Below, piece after piece: positions 15,810 to 24,012 of a DNA stretch of 64,000 nucleotides; within the stretch, counting starts at the first letter, position 1; every line of letters starts with the position of its first letter. The notes below the pieces were generated by a model, which did no database searches, was not told the DNA's origin, and worked only from the letters and a program-made list of their open reading frames with translations. Origin of the DNA: Saprospirales bacterium (GTDB lineage Bacteria; Bacteroidota; Bacteroidia; Chitinophagales; Saprospiraceae); assembly GCA_002698985.1 (NCBI GenBank), contig PAAY01000097.1, forward strand, positions 28,365-92,364, given 5' to 3'. Made by a program: the position numbers and the translations under genes.

Positions 15810-18473
15810 ATGCGGTTACTAATACTCACATTTTCACTGCTACTGGCAAGTGCACTTGACACATTTGCCCAATCTCCGCTCGATCAGCGGGTTGATTTTC
15901 AGGTGCAGGATGTGCCCTTGATAGAAGCGCTGGAAAAACTCATTGACAAAACCGGTGTCAACCTCAATTTCACTTCCCGGATCATCCCTCCGACACAGCG
16001 GGTTACACTGATCAGCAAGGGGCTGCGCCTTTCTACCATTCTCGATGAGCTGCTCAGGGATGTGCCGGTGAGCTACACCGTCATTGGCCAACAGATCGTG
16101 CTCTCGCGGGATTACAGAAAATCAAACCTGATCAAAACCATCACCGGATATGTGAGTGACCGGCAGTCCGGAGAGCGGATTATCGGGGTGCTGGTTTACG
16201 AGCCCGATTTGGGTTTGGTGGCCAGCACCAATGAATTTGGATTTTTCACCTTAAAGGTACCCGGTTCAGAATTTACACTCGTTGCCAACTTTCTGGGTTA
16301 TCGTTCCGATACCATCAGCTTGCGGGTTTCAGGGAAAAGCCAGTACCTGGAAATTTTTCTCGAACCAATTTTCCTGAAGGAGATCATCGTCAAAGAAAAT
16401 CCGGATTCCAACCTTATAGAAACCAACGGCAATAGCGATATCCTGCTGAATGTGGGATTGGTTTCCCGTCTGGCTTCTTTGGGTGGTGAAGGGGATATTT
16501 TCAGAATAGCTTACACCTTGCCCGGAATAACCACCGGCGCCGACGGATTCGGAGGAATTGCCGTTCGTGGCGGCAGTGTGGACCAGAACCTGTTTTTGCT
16601 GGACGGGGTGCCGGTGTACAATGGAACCCACGGAATCGGAATCGTCTCCGTGTTCAATACCTCGGCGATTAAAAGCACCCGGCTCATTAAAAGCAATTTT
16701 CCCGCAAAATACGGAGGTCGTTTGTCTTCAGTCTGGGATGTGCAGGCCAAAGAGGGCAACAACCGGCATTTTGAAGGAGAAGCAGATATAGGCCTGACTT
16801 CCGGAAAAATAACATTGCAGGGACCTTTCGCTGATTCCAAAGGATCATGGCTGGTGAGTGGGCGGCGTGCCTTTTTTGATTTTTTCAGCATACCCATCTC
16901 CAGCCGTATTAGAGAAAAGGACGGAGTCGATGGTTATATCAGTTACCTCTTTTACGATTTCAACGCAAAGCTCAACCACACGCTGGGCAAAAAGGATCGA
17001 ATTCATTTTGGCATTTACACCGGTAAAGACCGCTTTGAAGATATCTACAGGCAGACCCGCTTGTACCAGGATACTTCCGTTTATCTGGGCGACGAGGAAA
17101 AAGTGGTTTGGGGCAATGATGCAGCCAGCCTCAGATGGACCCACCGACTCGGAAACAGTGCATTTTTGAACACCTCGGCCAGCTTCAGCAGGTACCGTTA
17201 TGAGTCAACAGACTTGGTTGATTTGAGAGCGAGTACCATTGAAAATGATCTCCTTAGAAATGTGCTGCTGCTGAAATACAATTCAAACATCGTCGATTAC
17301 GGCCTCAGGGTCGAACTGGACTTTAGCACCAATGCAAATCACCAGATAAAAATAGGCGGAGGCCTGACCCGACACTCCTTCCAGCCGGGTATTGTCATTT
17401 TTGATGTGGCCACCCAGATCGATTCCATCCTTTTGGACACACTTGGCGAGTGGGACAAACGAAAACTCAATTCGCTGGAAGTCAGCATTTACGGCCAGGA
17501 CCGCTTCCGGGTAGGTGATCGCTTGAGTGTCGTTGCCGGATTGAGGATCGGTTTTCTCGGCATACAGGACAGAACCTACTATTCGCCTCAGCCCAGATTG
17601 TCAGCGGAGTATCGGTTGTCGTCACGCAGCAGTTTTTCGGCATCTGCAGGCAAGGTGACCCAGTTCCTTCACCTGCTCAGCCCCACGAGTGTGGGTTTGC
17701 CGAAGGACCTTTGGGTAAGTGCGACATCCATAGTACCCCCACAGCATGCCTGGCAGTTTACCCTGGGGTACAGCCGGAAACTCAATCAAAGTTGGTCGCT
17801 GGATGCAGAGGTCTATTACAAGTATTTCAAGGATCTGATTCTATTCAAAGGAACATTTCTGGAGGTGGTGAATGCCACCAACTGGCAAGACGATGTGGCT
17901 GTCGGCAAAGGCCAGGCCAGGGGATTTGAGTTATTGCTCAAAAAGCACACAGCAAAAGTGAGCGGCTGGGTCGGTTATACCCTTGCCTGGAGCGACCGGC
18001 AATTTGACAAGGAAATTAACAAGGGTGAGGCTTTCCCCTTCAGGCTCGACAGAAGGCACAATTTCGACATCCAGTTTTTGACGAAGCTGAATCCAAGCTG
18101 GGAATTGGCGGTGGGATTCAAACTGGCTTCGGGCTCCGCTTTTACTCTGCCCGTTTTGGAGTACGAATTGGTGCAGGCTCCGGGCAGCCCTCCGTCAGAA
18201 ATCGTTGCCAATCCCCGGGTGGTTGACAGGCTTAACGGCCAGCGGCTACCGGCTTACCACAAACTGGATCTCAGTTTCAGCAAAACATTTTTCCACAACC
18301 AGATGCAACACAGGCTGCAGGTTGGGGTGTCCAATCTTTACAACCGGAAGAACCCCCTGTACATCACCATCAGGGACAAATTTCAGCCAAGCGGTGAAGT
18401 CAAGCGGGAGTTCGTTCAAGTCAGTTTGTTGCCCATCTTCCCAACCTTGCGTTATGTCCTGAAGTTCAGGTAG
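15810..18473 (+). CDS. TonB-dependent receptor with STN signalling domain
   Basis: An outer-membrane receptor of about 887 residues. Start ATG 15810 gives MRLLILTFSLLLASALDTFAQ, a good signal peptide; upstream in-frame starts add unlikely sequence. Domains: STN (~25-95, FQVQDVPLIEALEKL), a carboxypeptidase-regulatory-like Ig domain (~105-190, ITGYVSDRQSGERIIGVLV), a plug (~205-320, IAVRGGSVDQNLFLLDGVPV), and a 22-strand-type barrel ending in LPIFPTLRYVLKFR. The STN domain and upstream sigma/anti-sigma genes indicate surface signalling. No SusD partner follows, so a siderophore, small peptide or cofactor is likelier than a polysaccharide (inference). Confidence 0.92.
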   Translation: MRLLILTFSLLLASALDTFAQSPLDQRVDFQVQDVPLIEALEKLIDKTGVNLNFTSRIIPPTQRVTLISKGLRLSTILDELLRDVPVSYTVIGQQIVLSRDYRKSNLIKTITGYVSDRQSGERIIGVLVYEPDLGLVASTNEFGFFTLKVPGSEFTLVANFLGYRSDTISLRVSGKSQYLEIFLEPIFLKEIIVKENPDSNLIETNGNSDILLNVGLVSRLASLGGEGDIFRIAYTLPGITTGADGFGGIAVRGGSVDQNLFLLDGVPVYNGTHGIGIVSVFNTSAIKSTRLIKSNFPAKYGGRLSSVWDVQAKEGNNRHFEGEADIGLTSGKITLQGPFADSKGSWLVSGRRAFFDFFSIPISSRIREKDGVDGYISYLFYDFNAKLNHTLGKKDRIHFGIYTGKDRFEDIYRQTRLYQDTSVYLGDEEKVVWGNDAASLRWTHRLGNSAFLNTSASFSRYRYESTDLVDLRASTIENDLLRNVLLLKYNSNIVDYGLRVELDFSTNANHQIKIGGGLTRHSFQPGIVIFDVATQIDSILLDTLGEWDKRKLNSLEVSIYGQDRFRVGDRLSVVAGLRIGFLGIQDRTYYSPQPRLSAEYRLSSRSSFSASAGKVTQFLHLLSPTSVGLPKDLWVSATSIVPPQHAWQFTLGYSRKLNQSWSLDAEVYYKYFKDLILFKGTFLEVVNATNWQDDVAVGKGQARGFELLLKKHTAKVSGWVGYTLAWSDRQFDKEINKGEAFPFRLDRRHNFDIQFLTKLNPSWELAVGFKLASGSAFTLPVLEYELVQAPGSPPSEIVANPRVVDRLNGQRLPAYHKLDLSFSKTFFHNQMQHRLQVGVSNLYNRKNPLYITIRDKFQPSGEVKREFVQVSLLPIFPTLRYVLKFR

Positions 18474-18550
18474 ATAGCTTTTTGGACAGGATGCTTCTGG
18501 GAGTTTTCCTTTATCTGCAGAATCCGTCAATCCACATAATCCGGGAACAT

Positions 18551-18581
18551 TTTTAGAAGCTCCTCGGCTTGCCTACATTTG
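18551..18581 (+). promoter_or_regulatory. Promoter of the EVE-domain gene
   Basis: TTTT at 18551-18554 (consensus TTTG) is followed after 19 nt by TACATTTG at 18574-18581, a perfect TAnnTTTG. The start would fall about 18 nt before the ATG at 18606. Confidence 0.6.
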
Positions 18582-18605
18582 CCGGACATTCAAAAACTTA
18601 TTTTC

Positions 18606-19019
18606 ATGAATTATTGGTTGGTAAAATCAGAGCCGGGCGAATACAGCTACCAGCAACTGGAAAAAGACGGCAAAACCATGTGGGACGGAGTGCGCAACTA
18701 CGCTGCCCGCAACAACCTTCGCCTGATGAAGAAAGGCGACCTTGTATTGTTCTACCATAGCGTAAACGGCAAAGAAGTAGTTGGCATTTGCAAGGTTGAG
18801 AAAGAGCACTACCCTGACCCCACTGCTACAAAAGGCGACTGGTCAGTAGTGGACCTCGTACCGGTAAAGCCCTTGAATAAACCGGTATCCTTGAAGCAAA
18901 TAAAATCTGAGCCATCCTTGCAAAACATTGGTCTGGTCAGAATCGGACGCTTATCGGTTATGCCGCTTGAAAAGGAGGAATTCGAAACGATTCTGAAACT
19001 TGGAGACACAAAAATTTAA
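18606..19019 (+). CDS. EVE domain-containing protein
   Basis: The 137-residue product begins MNYWLVKSEPGEYSYQQLEKD and continues with MWDGVRNYAARNNLR and GDLVLFYHSVNGKEVVGI, the hallmarks of the EVE domain (thymocyte nuclear protein 1 type). EVE domains belong to the PUA-like fold and are thought to bind modified bases in DNA or RNA. The ATG at 18606 starts directly at the conserved NYWLVKSEP; an in-frame ATG nine codons upstream lies inside the -7 region of the promoter-like site and is unlikely. It stands alone between the receptor gene and the response regulator. Confidence 0.93.
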   Translation: MNYWLVKSEPGEYSYQQLEKDGKTMWDGVRNYAARNNLRLMKKGDLVLFYHSVNGKEVVGICKVEKEHYPDPTATKGDWSVVDLVPVKPLNKPVSLKQIKSEPSLQNIGLVRIGRLSVMPLEKEEFETILKLGDTKI

Positions 19020-19138
19020 AAAGTACTGTTACCAACAGAACGAGTGTTCGTCCTAAAGCAGCCTTTCAAAACCGGAGCGTTGCGGTAGTAGGCTGTGACA
19101 GGTAATTAACAATGCAATCACACGAAAAAAAGCGGGGA

Positions 19139-19170
19139 TTTGATTATTAAACTTCTCTGCCGTAACTTTG
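19139..19170 (+). promoter_or_regulatory. Promoter upstream of the response regulator / polysaccharide locus
   Basis: TTTG (19139-19142), 20 nt, then TAACTTTG (19163-19170): one of the two best consensus matches in the window. The leader to the likely ATG at 19378 would be about 200 nt. I see no other feature between 19020 and 19377. Confidence 0.7.
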
Positions 19171-19377
19171 TCGGCGTTCAACTGAGGCAAGGAATCCAAA
19201 TCACTCCCCCCATTTCAGTCGAACGTGGTCTTACCTGAATAATTGAAACAACCGGATTTCCGCTTAGCCGGAAAAATTCCCCCCTTGGTTTCAGCGTGCT
19301 TAATCAAAATTCTCCCGGAAACTGATAGAAGCAGTGAAGAGCTGCTGTCCTGTGGCAATTGCTGTAATTGCACAGTG

Positions 19378-19797
19378 ATGATCCAAAACAATGAACAAAT
19401 GCAACACCTGAGAAAACAAGTTCTCGTCATTGACGACAACAACTCTATTAGGCATCTCCTGGGGAGTATTCTTTCCAAAGATTACGATGTGGTCACGCTC
19501 AACGACGGCATGGAAGCCATGGCCTGGTTGATGAAAGGCAACCTTCCTCACGCCATATTGCTTGACATCAACATGCCCCGTTTGGATGGGATAGGCTTTC
19601 TTCAAAACATCAGAAAATCGGGCTTCTTCCGAGAACTTCCTGTCATTGTCATAACAGCCAATGAAGAGGATGATTTGGTGGTGAAATGCAAGTTCCTGGG
19701 AGTTAAGAATTTTCTGACCAAGCCATTCAATCCTATGCAGTTGAGGGATAATCTGAAAGAGATATTTGAAATGCCGGAAGTATTCAGCCCAAATTAA
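19378..19797 (+). CDS. Single-domain response regulator (CheY-like)
   Basis: The product is a stand-alone receiver domain of about 139 residues without an output domain. The acidic pocket Asp19-Asp20 (VLVIDDN), phospho-acceptor Asp63 (LLDINMP), Thr93 (VITAN) and Lys115 (FLTKPF) are all present, so it should be phosphorylatable. The frame is open upstream to a TTG at 19243, but the ATG at 19378 starts just before the receiver fold. No histidine kinase is nearby. It is 82 nt upstream of a sugar transferase that carries a degenerate receiver, which suggests it controls polysaccharide production by protein contact (inference). Confidence 0.88.
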   Translation: MIQNNEQMQHLRKQVLVIDDNNSIRHLLGSILSKDYDVVTLNDGMEAMAWLMKGNLPHAILLDINMPRLDGIGFLQNIRKSGFFRELPVIVITANEEDDLVVKCKFLGVKNFLTKPFNPMQLRDNLKEIFEMPEVFSPN

Positions 19798-19879
19798 AGG
19801 CTTACTTGCCGAACCCAACTGGCTTACTCACACAGTTTCCTTGATTCAACAGATGGTCGGAGATTTCTGACTGACAAAA

Positions 19880-21031
19880 ATGGCTAAAGCTGCGAGGCTT
19901 GATGCCCATAAACACTACAACCCAGCAAACACTATGAACCAACCATTGAAAATGGTCCGGAAGGTCCAGGTTAAAAACCAGGTGATCGCACTTGGCTTTG
20001 GACCTTCGGTGAGAAACATTCTGCTAAAGTTTCCTTATTACAGTGCCGATGTTGAATTGCGGTCGGAGCAAAATTCATTTGAACTCTTCAGGCAATTAAC
20101 CATCGAGCTGCACAAAAAGGGGCCTGCAGCAGAACTTCCAATGGCCATACTGTGCCAGATGGAGGTCCTTGAAACCGAACGCTTTCTTTTGCTCCGCAAC
20201 CTGAGGCACCATCCGGTCTTACGCTACATACCGGTCATAGCCATCAATGGTTCCGGAACGGATAAAAAGCAGTTGGCGCTGAAGAAAGGTTTCGATGACT
20301 ATTACGATGCTCCGGTCAGATGGCCTGACCTCTACCAACGCATCAGTTTCCTCAGCAAATTCAAAAAGCAGCTCGTCGATCTCGAGGTAAAACCGGAGGT
20401 GATAAAGCCCTTAAAGCTGAATTTCTGGAAACGGCTCATCGATGTGGCAGTAGCCGCCACGGCAATTCTTGTGCTCAGCCCTTTGCTCTTGCTCATAGCG
20501 CTGGCCATCAAGCTGGAATCCCGCGGCCCGGTGATTTACCGCTCAAAGCGGGTGGGTACCGGCTACCATGTTTTTGACTTTTACAAGTTCCGCTCCATGT
20601 ACAAAGACGCCGATAAGCGCCTCAAAGATCTTCAGCACCTCAATCAGTACGGGAACGGAAACAACAGCCTGTTTCTGAAAATCGGGAACGACCCCAGGGT
20701 TACACCACTTGGCCGCATACTCCGGAAAACCAGCCTGGATGAATTGCCCCAGCTTTTCAACATTCTGAAAGGCGATATGAGCCTAGTTGGAAACAGGCCG
20801 CTACCTGTTTATGAGGCTGAACTGTTGACCCGCGACGAATGGGCCGAGCGTTTCCTCGCCCCAGCCGGCTTGACCGGACTCTGGCAGGTAACCAAACGCG
20901 GCAAAAGCGACATGTCAACCGAAGAGCGCATCAATCTAGATATCGAGTACGCCCGCAGGCATTCCATCTGGTTTGACCTCAGGCTGATCTGGAAAACCAT
21001 TCCTGCCATGTTACAGGAAGAAAATGTTTGA
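19880..21031 (+). CDS. Initiating sugar transferase fused to a pseudo-receiver domain
   Basis: The C-terminal half (~175-375) is a bacterial sugar transferase of the polyprenyl-phosphate phosphoglycosyltransferase type: FWKRLIDVAVAATAILVLSPLL with a membrane re-entrant helix, FDFYKFRSMY, KTSLDELPQLFNILKGDMSLVG and PAGLTGLWQV. It transfers the first sugar phosphate to the lipid carrier. The N-terminal ~150 residues have the alternating beta/alpha pattern of a receiver (IALGFGPSV, AILCQMEVLE, PVIAING, KGFDDYYDAPV), but the phospho-Asp position is replaced, so it should not be phosphorylated. An alternative start is ATG 19934. It overlaps the next glycosyltransferase gene by 8 nt. Confidence 0.88.
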   Translation: MAKAARLDAHKHYNPANTMNQPLKMVRKVQVKNQVIALGFGPSVRNILLKFPYYSADVELRSEQNSFELFRQLTIELHKKGPAAELPMAILCQMEVLETERFLLLRNLRHHPVLRYIPVIAINGSGTDKKQLALKKGFDDYYDAPVRWPDLYQRISFLSKFKKQLVDLEVKPEVIKPLKLNFWKRLIDVAVAATAILVLSPLLLLIALAIKLESRGPVIYRSKRVGTGYHVFDFYKFRSMYKDADKRLKDLQHLNQYGNGNNSLFLKIGNDPRVTPLGRILRKTSLDELPQLFNILKGDMSLVGNRPLPVYEAELLTRDEWAERFLAPAGLTGLWQVTKRGKSDMSTEERINLDIEYARRHSIWFDLRLIWKTIPAMLQEENV

Positions 21032-21983
21032 GCCCGTGAAGCAACCGCTCGTCAGCATTGTCACCGTCAACTACAATTCATTGGAAGAAACCATTGAATT
21101 GCTGGAATCTGTATTTGACAACAGCTACCAGAATACAGAGGTGATCGTTGTGGACAATGCATCGGAAGTGGACCCTGGGGAGCAACTCGATGAGCTGTTT
21201 CCTTCGGTAAAAGTTTTGCGAAGCGAAGAAAATCTCGGATTTGCCGGTGGCAACAACCTGGCTCTGGCACATTGCCAGGGTGATTTCATTTTCTTCGTAA
21301 ACAACGATGCCGAACTCACCGACGGCGTCATTGAATCACTGCTCCAACTGTTTGACGAAGTGCCATTGCTGGGCATCGTCAGTCCCAAGCTTTGCTATTA
21401 CAACACCCTCCCGGACCTGGTTCCCGACGTCATACAGTACGCCGGCACCACCCCGGTGCACCCCCTCACCGGCCGGAATTCGACCATTGGTGTCCGTCAG
21501 AATGATGAGGGGCGCTACCGTTTGCCAGAACCAACTGCTTACTGTCATGGTGCGGCCATGATGGTGCCCCGGGAAGTGATTGAAAAAGTAGGCCCCATGT
21601 CGGAGGACTACTTTTTGTATTACGAAGAACTGGACTGGTGTGAGCGCATCCGGAAAGCCGGCTATCAGGTGTATGTTGACAACCGGGTGAAGGTGTATCA
21701 CAAAGAGAGCATATCGGTTGAAAAGATAGGAGCTGCCAAAACCTATTACCTGAACCGAAACCGCATCTTGTTTATGCGCAGGAACAGGACAGCGCTCCAG
21801 TTGATGGTTTTTTATGCTTTTTTGTTTTTCGTCACAATTCCCTGGAACAGCCTGAAGTTCCTCAAGGATGGTGAAATAAAAAACCTCGAGGCCTTCCTCA
21901 AGGCAGTGAAATGGAATTTTACCGAAGGAAAAAAAATGAGCAAACCAAGTTCCCACCCCCTTACTTTTACGGCTGTTCAGTGA
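21024..21983 (+). CDS. Glycosyltransferase family 2
   Basis: A 319-residue GT-A enzyme of the rhamnosyl/WbbL-like GT2 group. VSIVTVNYNSLEETIELLES opens the nucleotide-binding fold, VVDNASE follows, the metal-binding motif is FVNNDAEL, and SEDYFLYYEELDWCERIRKAG holds the catalytic acidic residues. A hydrophobic stretch near the C-terminus (LMVFYAFLFFVTIPW) suggests membrane association. The start codon lies inside the end of the sugar transferase gene (8-nt overlap), so the two are translationally coupled. It should add a sugar to the lipid-linked glycan; donor and acceptor cannot be read. Confidence 0.9.
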   Translation: MFEPVKQPLVSIVTVNYNSLEETIELLESVFDNSYQNTEVIVVDNASEVDPGEQLDELFPSVKVLRSEENLGFAGGNNLALAHCQGDFIFFVNNDAELTDGVIESLLQLFDEVPLLGIVSPKLCYYNTLPDLVPDVIQYAGTTPVHPLTGRNSTIGVRQNDEGRYRLPEPTAYCHGAAMMVPREVIEKVGPMSEDYFLYYEELDWCERIRKAGYQVYVDNRVKVYHKESISVEKIGAAKTYYLNRNRILFMRRNRTALQLMVFYAFLFFVTIPWNSLKFLKDGEIKNLEAFLKAVKWNFTEGKKMSKPSSHPLTFTAVQ

Positions 21984-22036
21984 ATACAGCGACCTCATTC
22001 CCACACAAGAAATTGTAAGAATCAAACAACGATCGA

Positions 22037-23266
22037 ATGGAGCTGACATCCGTCATACTCATCATTGTGGGAGTGGTCTGGGCAGGTTTCCTGGTGTTGC
22101 CTTTCCTGCTCACCCTCGCGGGGCTTTTCAGGAATGACCCCGTCGGTGAAAAGACCGAAGTCCGGGATTACGATTACGCCTGTGTGATCACCGCCTACCG
22201 CAATGCTGCTATCACCGAAGGATTGATAGAGTCACTTTTGAACCAGACCTACAAGCATTTTCACATCTACCTGGTGGCAGATGCCTGCGACCTTTCAGGG
22301 TGGAATCTTTCTGACGAGCGACTGACCGTGCTCAAGCCTGAACCGGCTCTGAATCTCAAGATCAAGTCTGTGATCCACGCCATGGATCATTTTGTGCGCC
22401 CCCATGATTTTACAGTGGTTTTCGATGCGGATAACCTTGCGCACCCGGATTTTTTGTCTGTGATCAATGATTTTGCCTGCCGGGGCTGGAAAAGCATCCA
22501 GGGACAGCGCACCGCAAAAAACCTGGATACCGTTTATGCCTGTGCCGATGCCATCGGGGAGTTTTACAAAAACTGGATTGACCGCTACATGCCCTGGCGC
22601 CTGGGGTCTTCCGCTGTCATTTCCGGTTCCGGAATGGCCGTGGAAACCGGGCTGTACCGGGCCTACCTCGCCAGCAAGGAAATCAGCGAAGGGCAGCACC
22701 AGTACAAACGGATGCTGCAGGAAGACAAGATCCTTCAGAATTTTCTCCTTCGGCAAAACGAGCGCATTGCCTACGCCTGGGATGCCATCGTTTACGACGA
22801 GAAGGTCAGCTCTGGCGATGCGGTGGAGACCCAGCGCAGCCGTTGGCTTTTCTCCTATTTTCAGAACACGGGCAATGCCCTCGGAATCCTTCGCAGGGGT
22901 CTCGTCAACCTGTCTTTCAACCAGCTTCTTTTCGGGTTGATCACCATAGCTCCGCCAATGTTCATTCAGGTTGGGGTGGGGGTGTTGCTGGCTGGGCTGG
23001 CTTTGTTTACGGTGCCCTGGGTAAGTCTTCTGCTACTGCTGTCACTGCTGGTTTTCGGACTCAACATCTTTCTCGTTTTGTACCTCAGCAAAGTGCCTCC
23101 GCAAATCTGGCGAGCCATCTGGCACCTTCCGGCTTTCGTTTTCAGACAGATGAAAGCCCTGCTCAAAATGTCCAATCCCGATAAAAATTTCAAACCCACC
23201 GAACACAACAAAAAGGTGAAAATCGACGAACTGCTCAAACAACCCGGAGCGGAATCGCAACCCTGA
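22037..23266 (+). CDS. Membrane-bound processive-type glycosyltransferase family 2
   Basis: An N-terminal membrane helix (VILIIVGVVWAGFLVLPFLLTLAGLF) is followed by a GT2 domain: CVITAYRNAAITEGLIESLL, the metal-binding VVFDADNLAHPDF, and the Q-x-x-R-W-like ETQRSRWLFSY. Two or three C-terminal helices (~300-355) complete a cellulose/hyaluronan-synthase-like layout, though at 409 residues it is shorter than true synthases and lacks PilZ. It probably elongates the glycan at the membrane. The next gene starts 2 nt after the stop. Confidence 0.88.
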   Translation: MELTSVILIIVGVVWAGFLVLPFLLTLAGLFRNDPVGEKTEVRDYDYACVITAYRNAAITEGLIESLLNQTYKHFHIYLVADACDLSGWNLSDERLTVLKPEPALNLKIKSVIHAMDHFVRPHDFTVVFDADNLAHPDFLSVINDFACRGWKSIQGQRTAKNLDTVYACADAIGEFYKNWIDRYMPWRLGSSAVISGSGMAVETGLYRAYLASKEISEGQHQYKRMLQEDKILQNFLLRQNERIAYAWDAIVYDEKVSSGDAVETQRSRWLFSYFQNTGNALGILRRGLVNLSFNQLLFGLITIAPPMFIQVGVGVLLAGLALFTVPWVSLLLLLSLLVFGLNIFLVLYLSKVPPQIWRAIWHLPAFVFRQMKALLKMSNPDKNFKPTEHNKKVKIDELLKQPGAESQP

Positions 23267-23268
23267 AC

Positions 23269-24012
23269 ATGCGCAAAATCCTGCTTTACATATCACTTTT
23301 TCTGAATCTGTTGTTTATTGCGGCGCTGATCTGGTCGGTGATGCGGTATGGTGGCTTGCGGGCTGTCATTCAGAAGCTCACCAATCCGGGTGTGGTGGTC
23401 AATTATCAAAATCAGAAAGCCATGTATGCGGAGTTTCCTGTGCCGCCGGGTGCCATCGTATTTCTGGGCAACAGCCTGACCGAAGCGGGCCAATGGGCAG
23501 AGTGGTTTGGCAGCCCGGTGATCTACAACCGTGGCATACCCGGTGACCATTGCGACGGCATCAGGGAACGGCTGACGGTTGCGCTCGGACCTGAACCGCA
23601 GGCTGTGTTCTTGATGGCCGGCATCAACGACCTGGCTTACCACGATCCGCAAACCGTTGTGAAGAAATACGAGGCGCTGGTGGAGGAGATACACACGCAA
23701 CATCCCGCAGCCCGGCTCTACCTGCTCAGCATTTTACCTGTGAACAACAAAGCCTGGTATGTGCCCATTGACAACCAGGCCATTGACGAAGTGAATGCCG
23801 CCATCCGGAAACTGGCCGAAAAGTTGAAGGTGCCTTATGTTGACCTCCACCAGAAAATGGCCGGATCAGACGGCCAGCTCCGAAAGGAACTGACGGTTGA
23901 CGGTGTGCACCTGACCGCCGAGGGCTACAAAATTTGGCTGGAAGGCATCCGGATGATGGTGGAAACCGAGCTTGCAAACAGCCAGCAACAGAAAACCAGG
24001 GACGATCAATGA
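23269..24012 (+). CDS. SGNH/GDSL hydrolase with N-terminal membrane anchor
   Basis: A 247-residue protein with a signal anchor (LLYISLFLNLLFIAALIWSVM) and an SGNH fold. Ser69 lies in FLGNSLTEAG, the GxND block is AGINDL, and the Asp211/His214 dyad is VDGVHLTAEGY. It should act outside the cytoplasm as an esterase or acyltransferase on sugars. It lies directly before, and overlaps by 4 nt, an MBOAT O-acyltransferase, which suggests joint O-acylation of the exopolysaccharide (inference from the alginate AlgI/J/X pattern). Confidence 0.9.
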   Translation: MRKILLYISLFLNLLFIAALIWSVMRYGGLRAVIQKLTNPGVVVNYQNQKAMYAEFPVPPGAIVFLGNSLTEAGQWAEWFGSPVIYNRGIPGDHCDGIRERLTVALGPEPQAVFLMAGINDLAYHDPQTVVKKYEALVEEIHTQHPAARLYLLSILPVNNKAWYVPIDNQAIDEVNAAIRKLAEKLKVPYVDLHQKMAGSDGQLRKELTVDGVHLTAEGYKIWLEGIRMMVETELANSQQQKTRDDQ

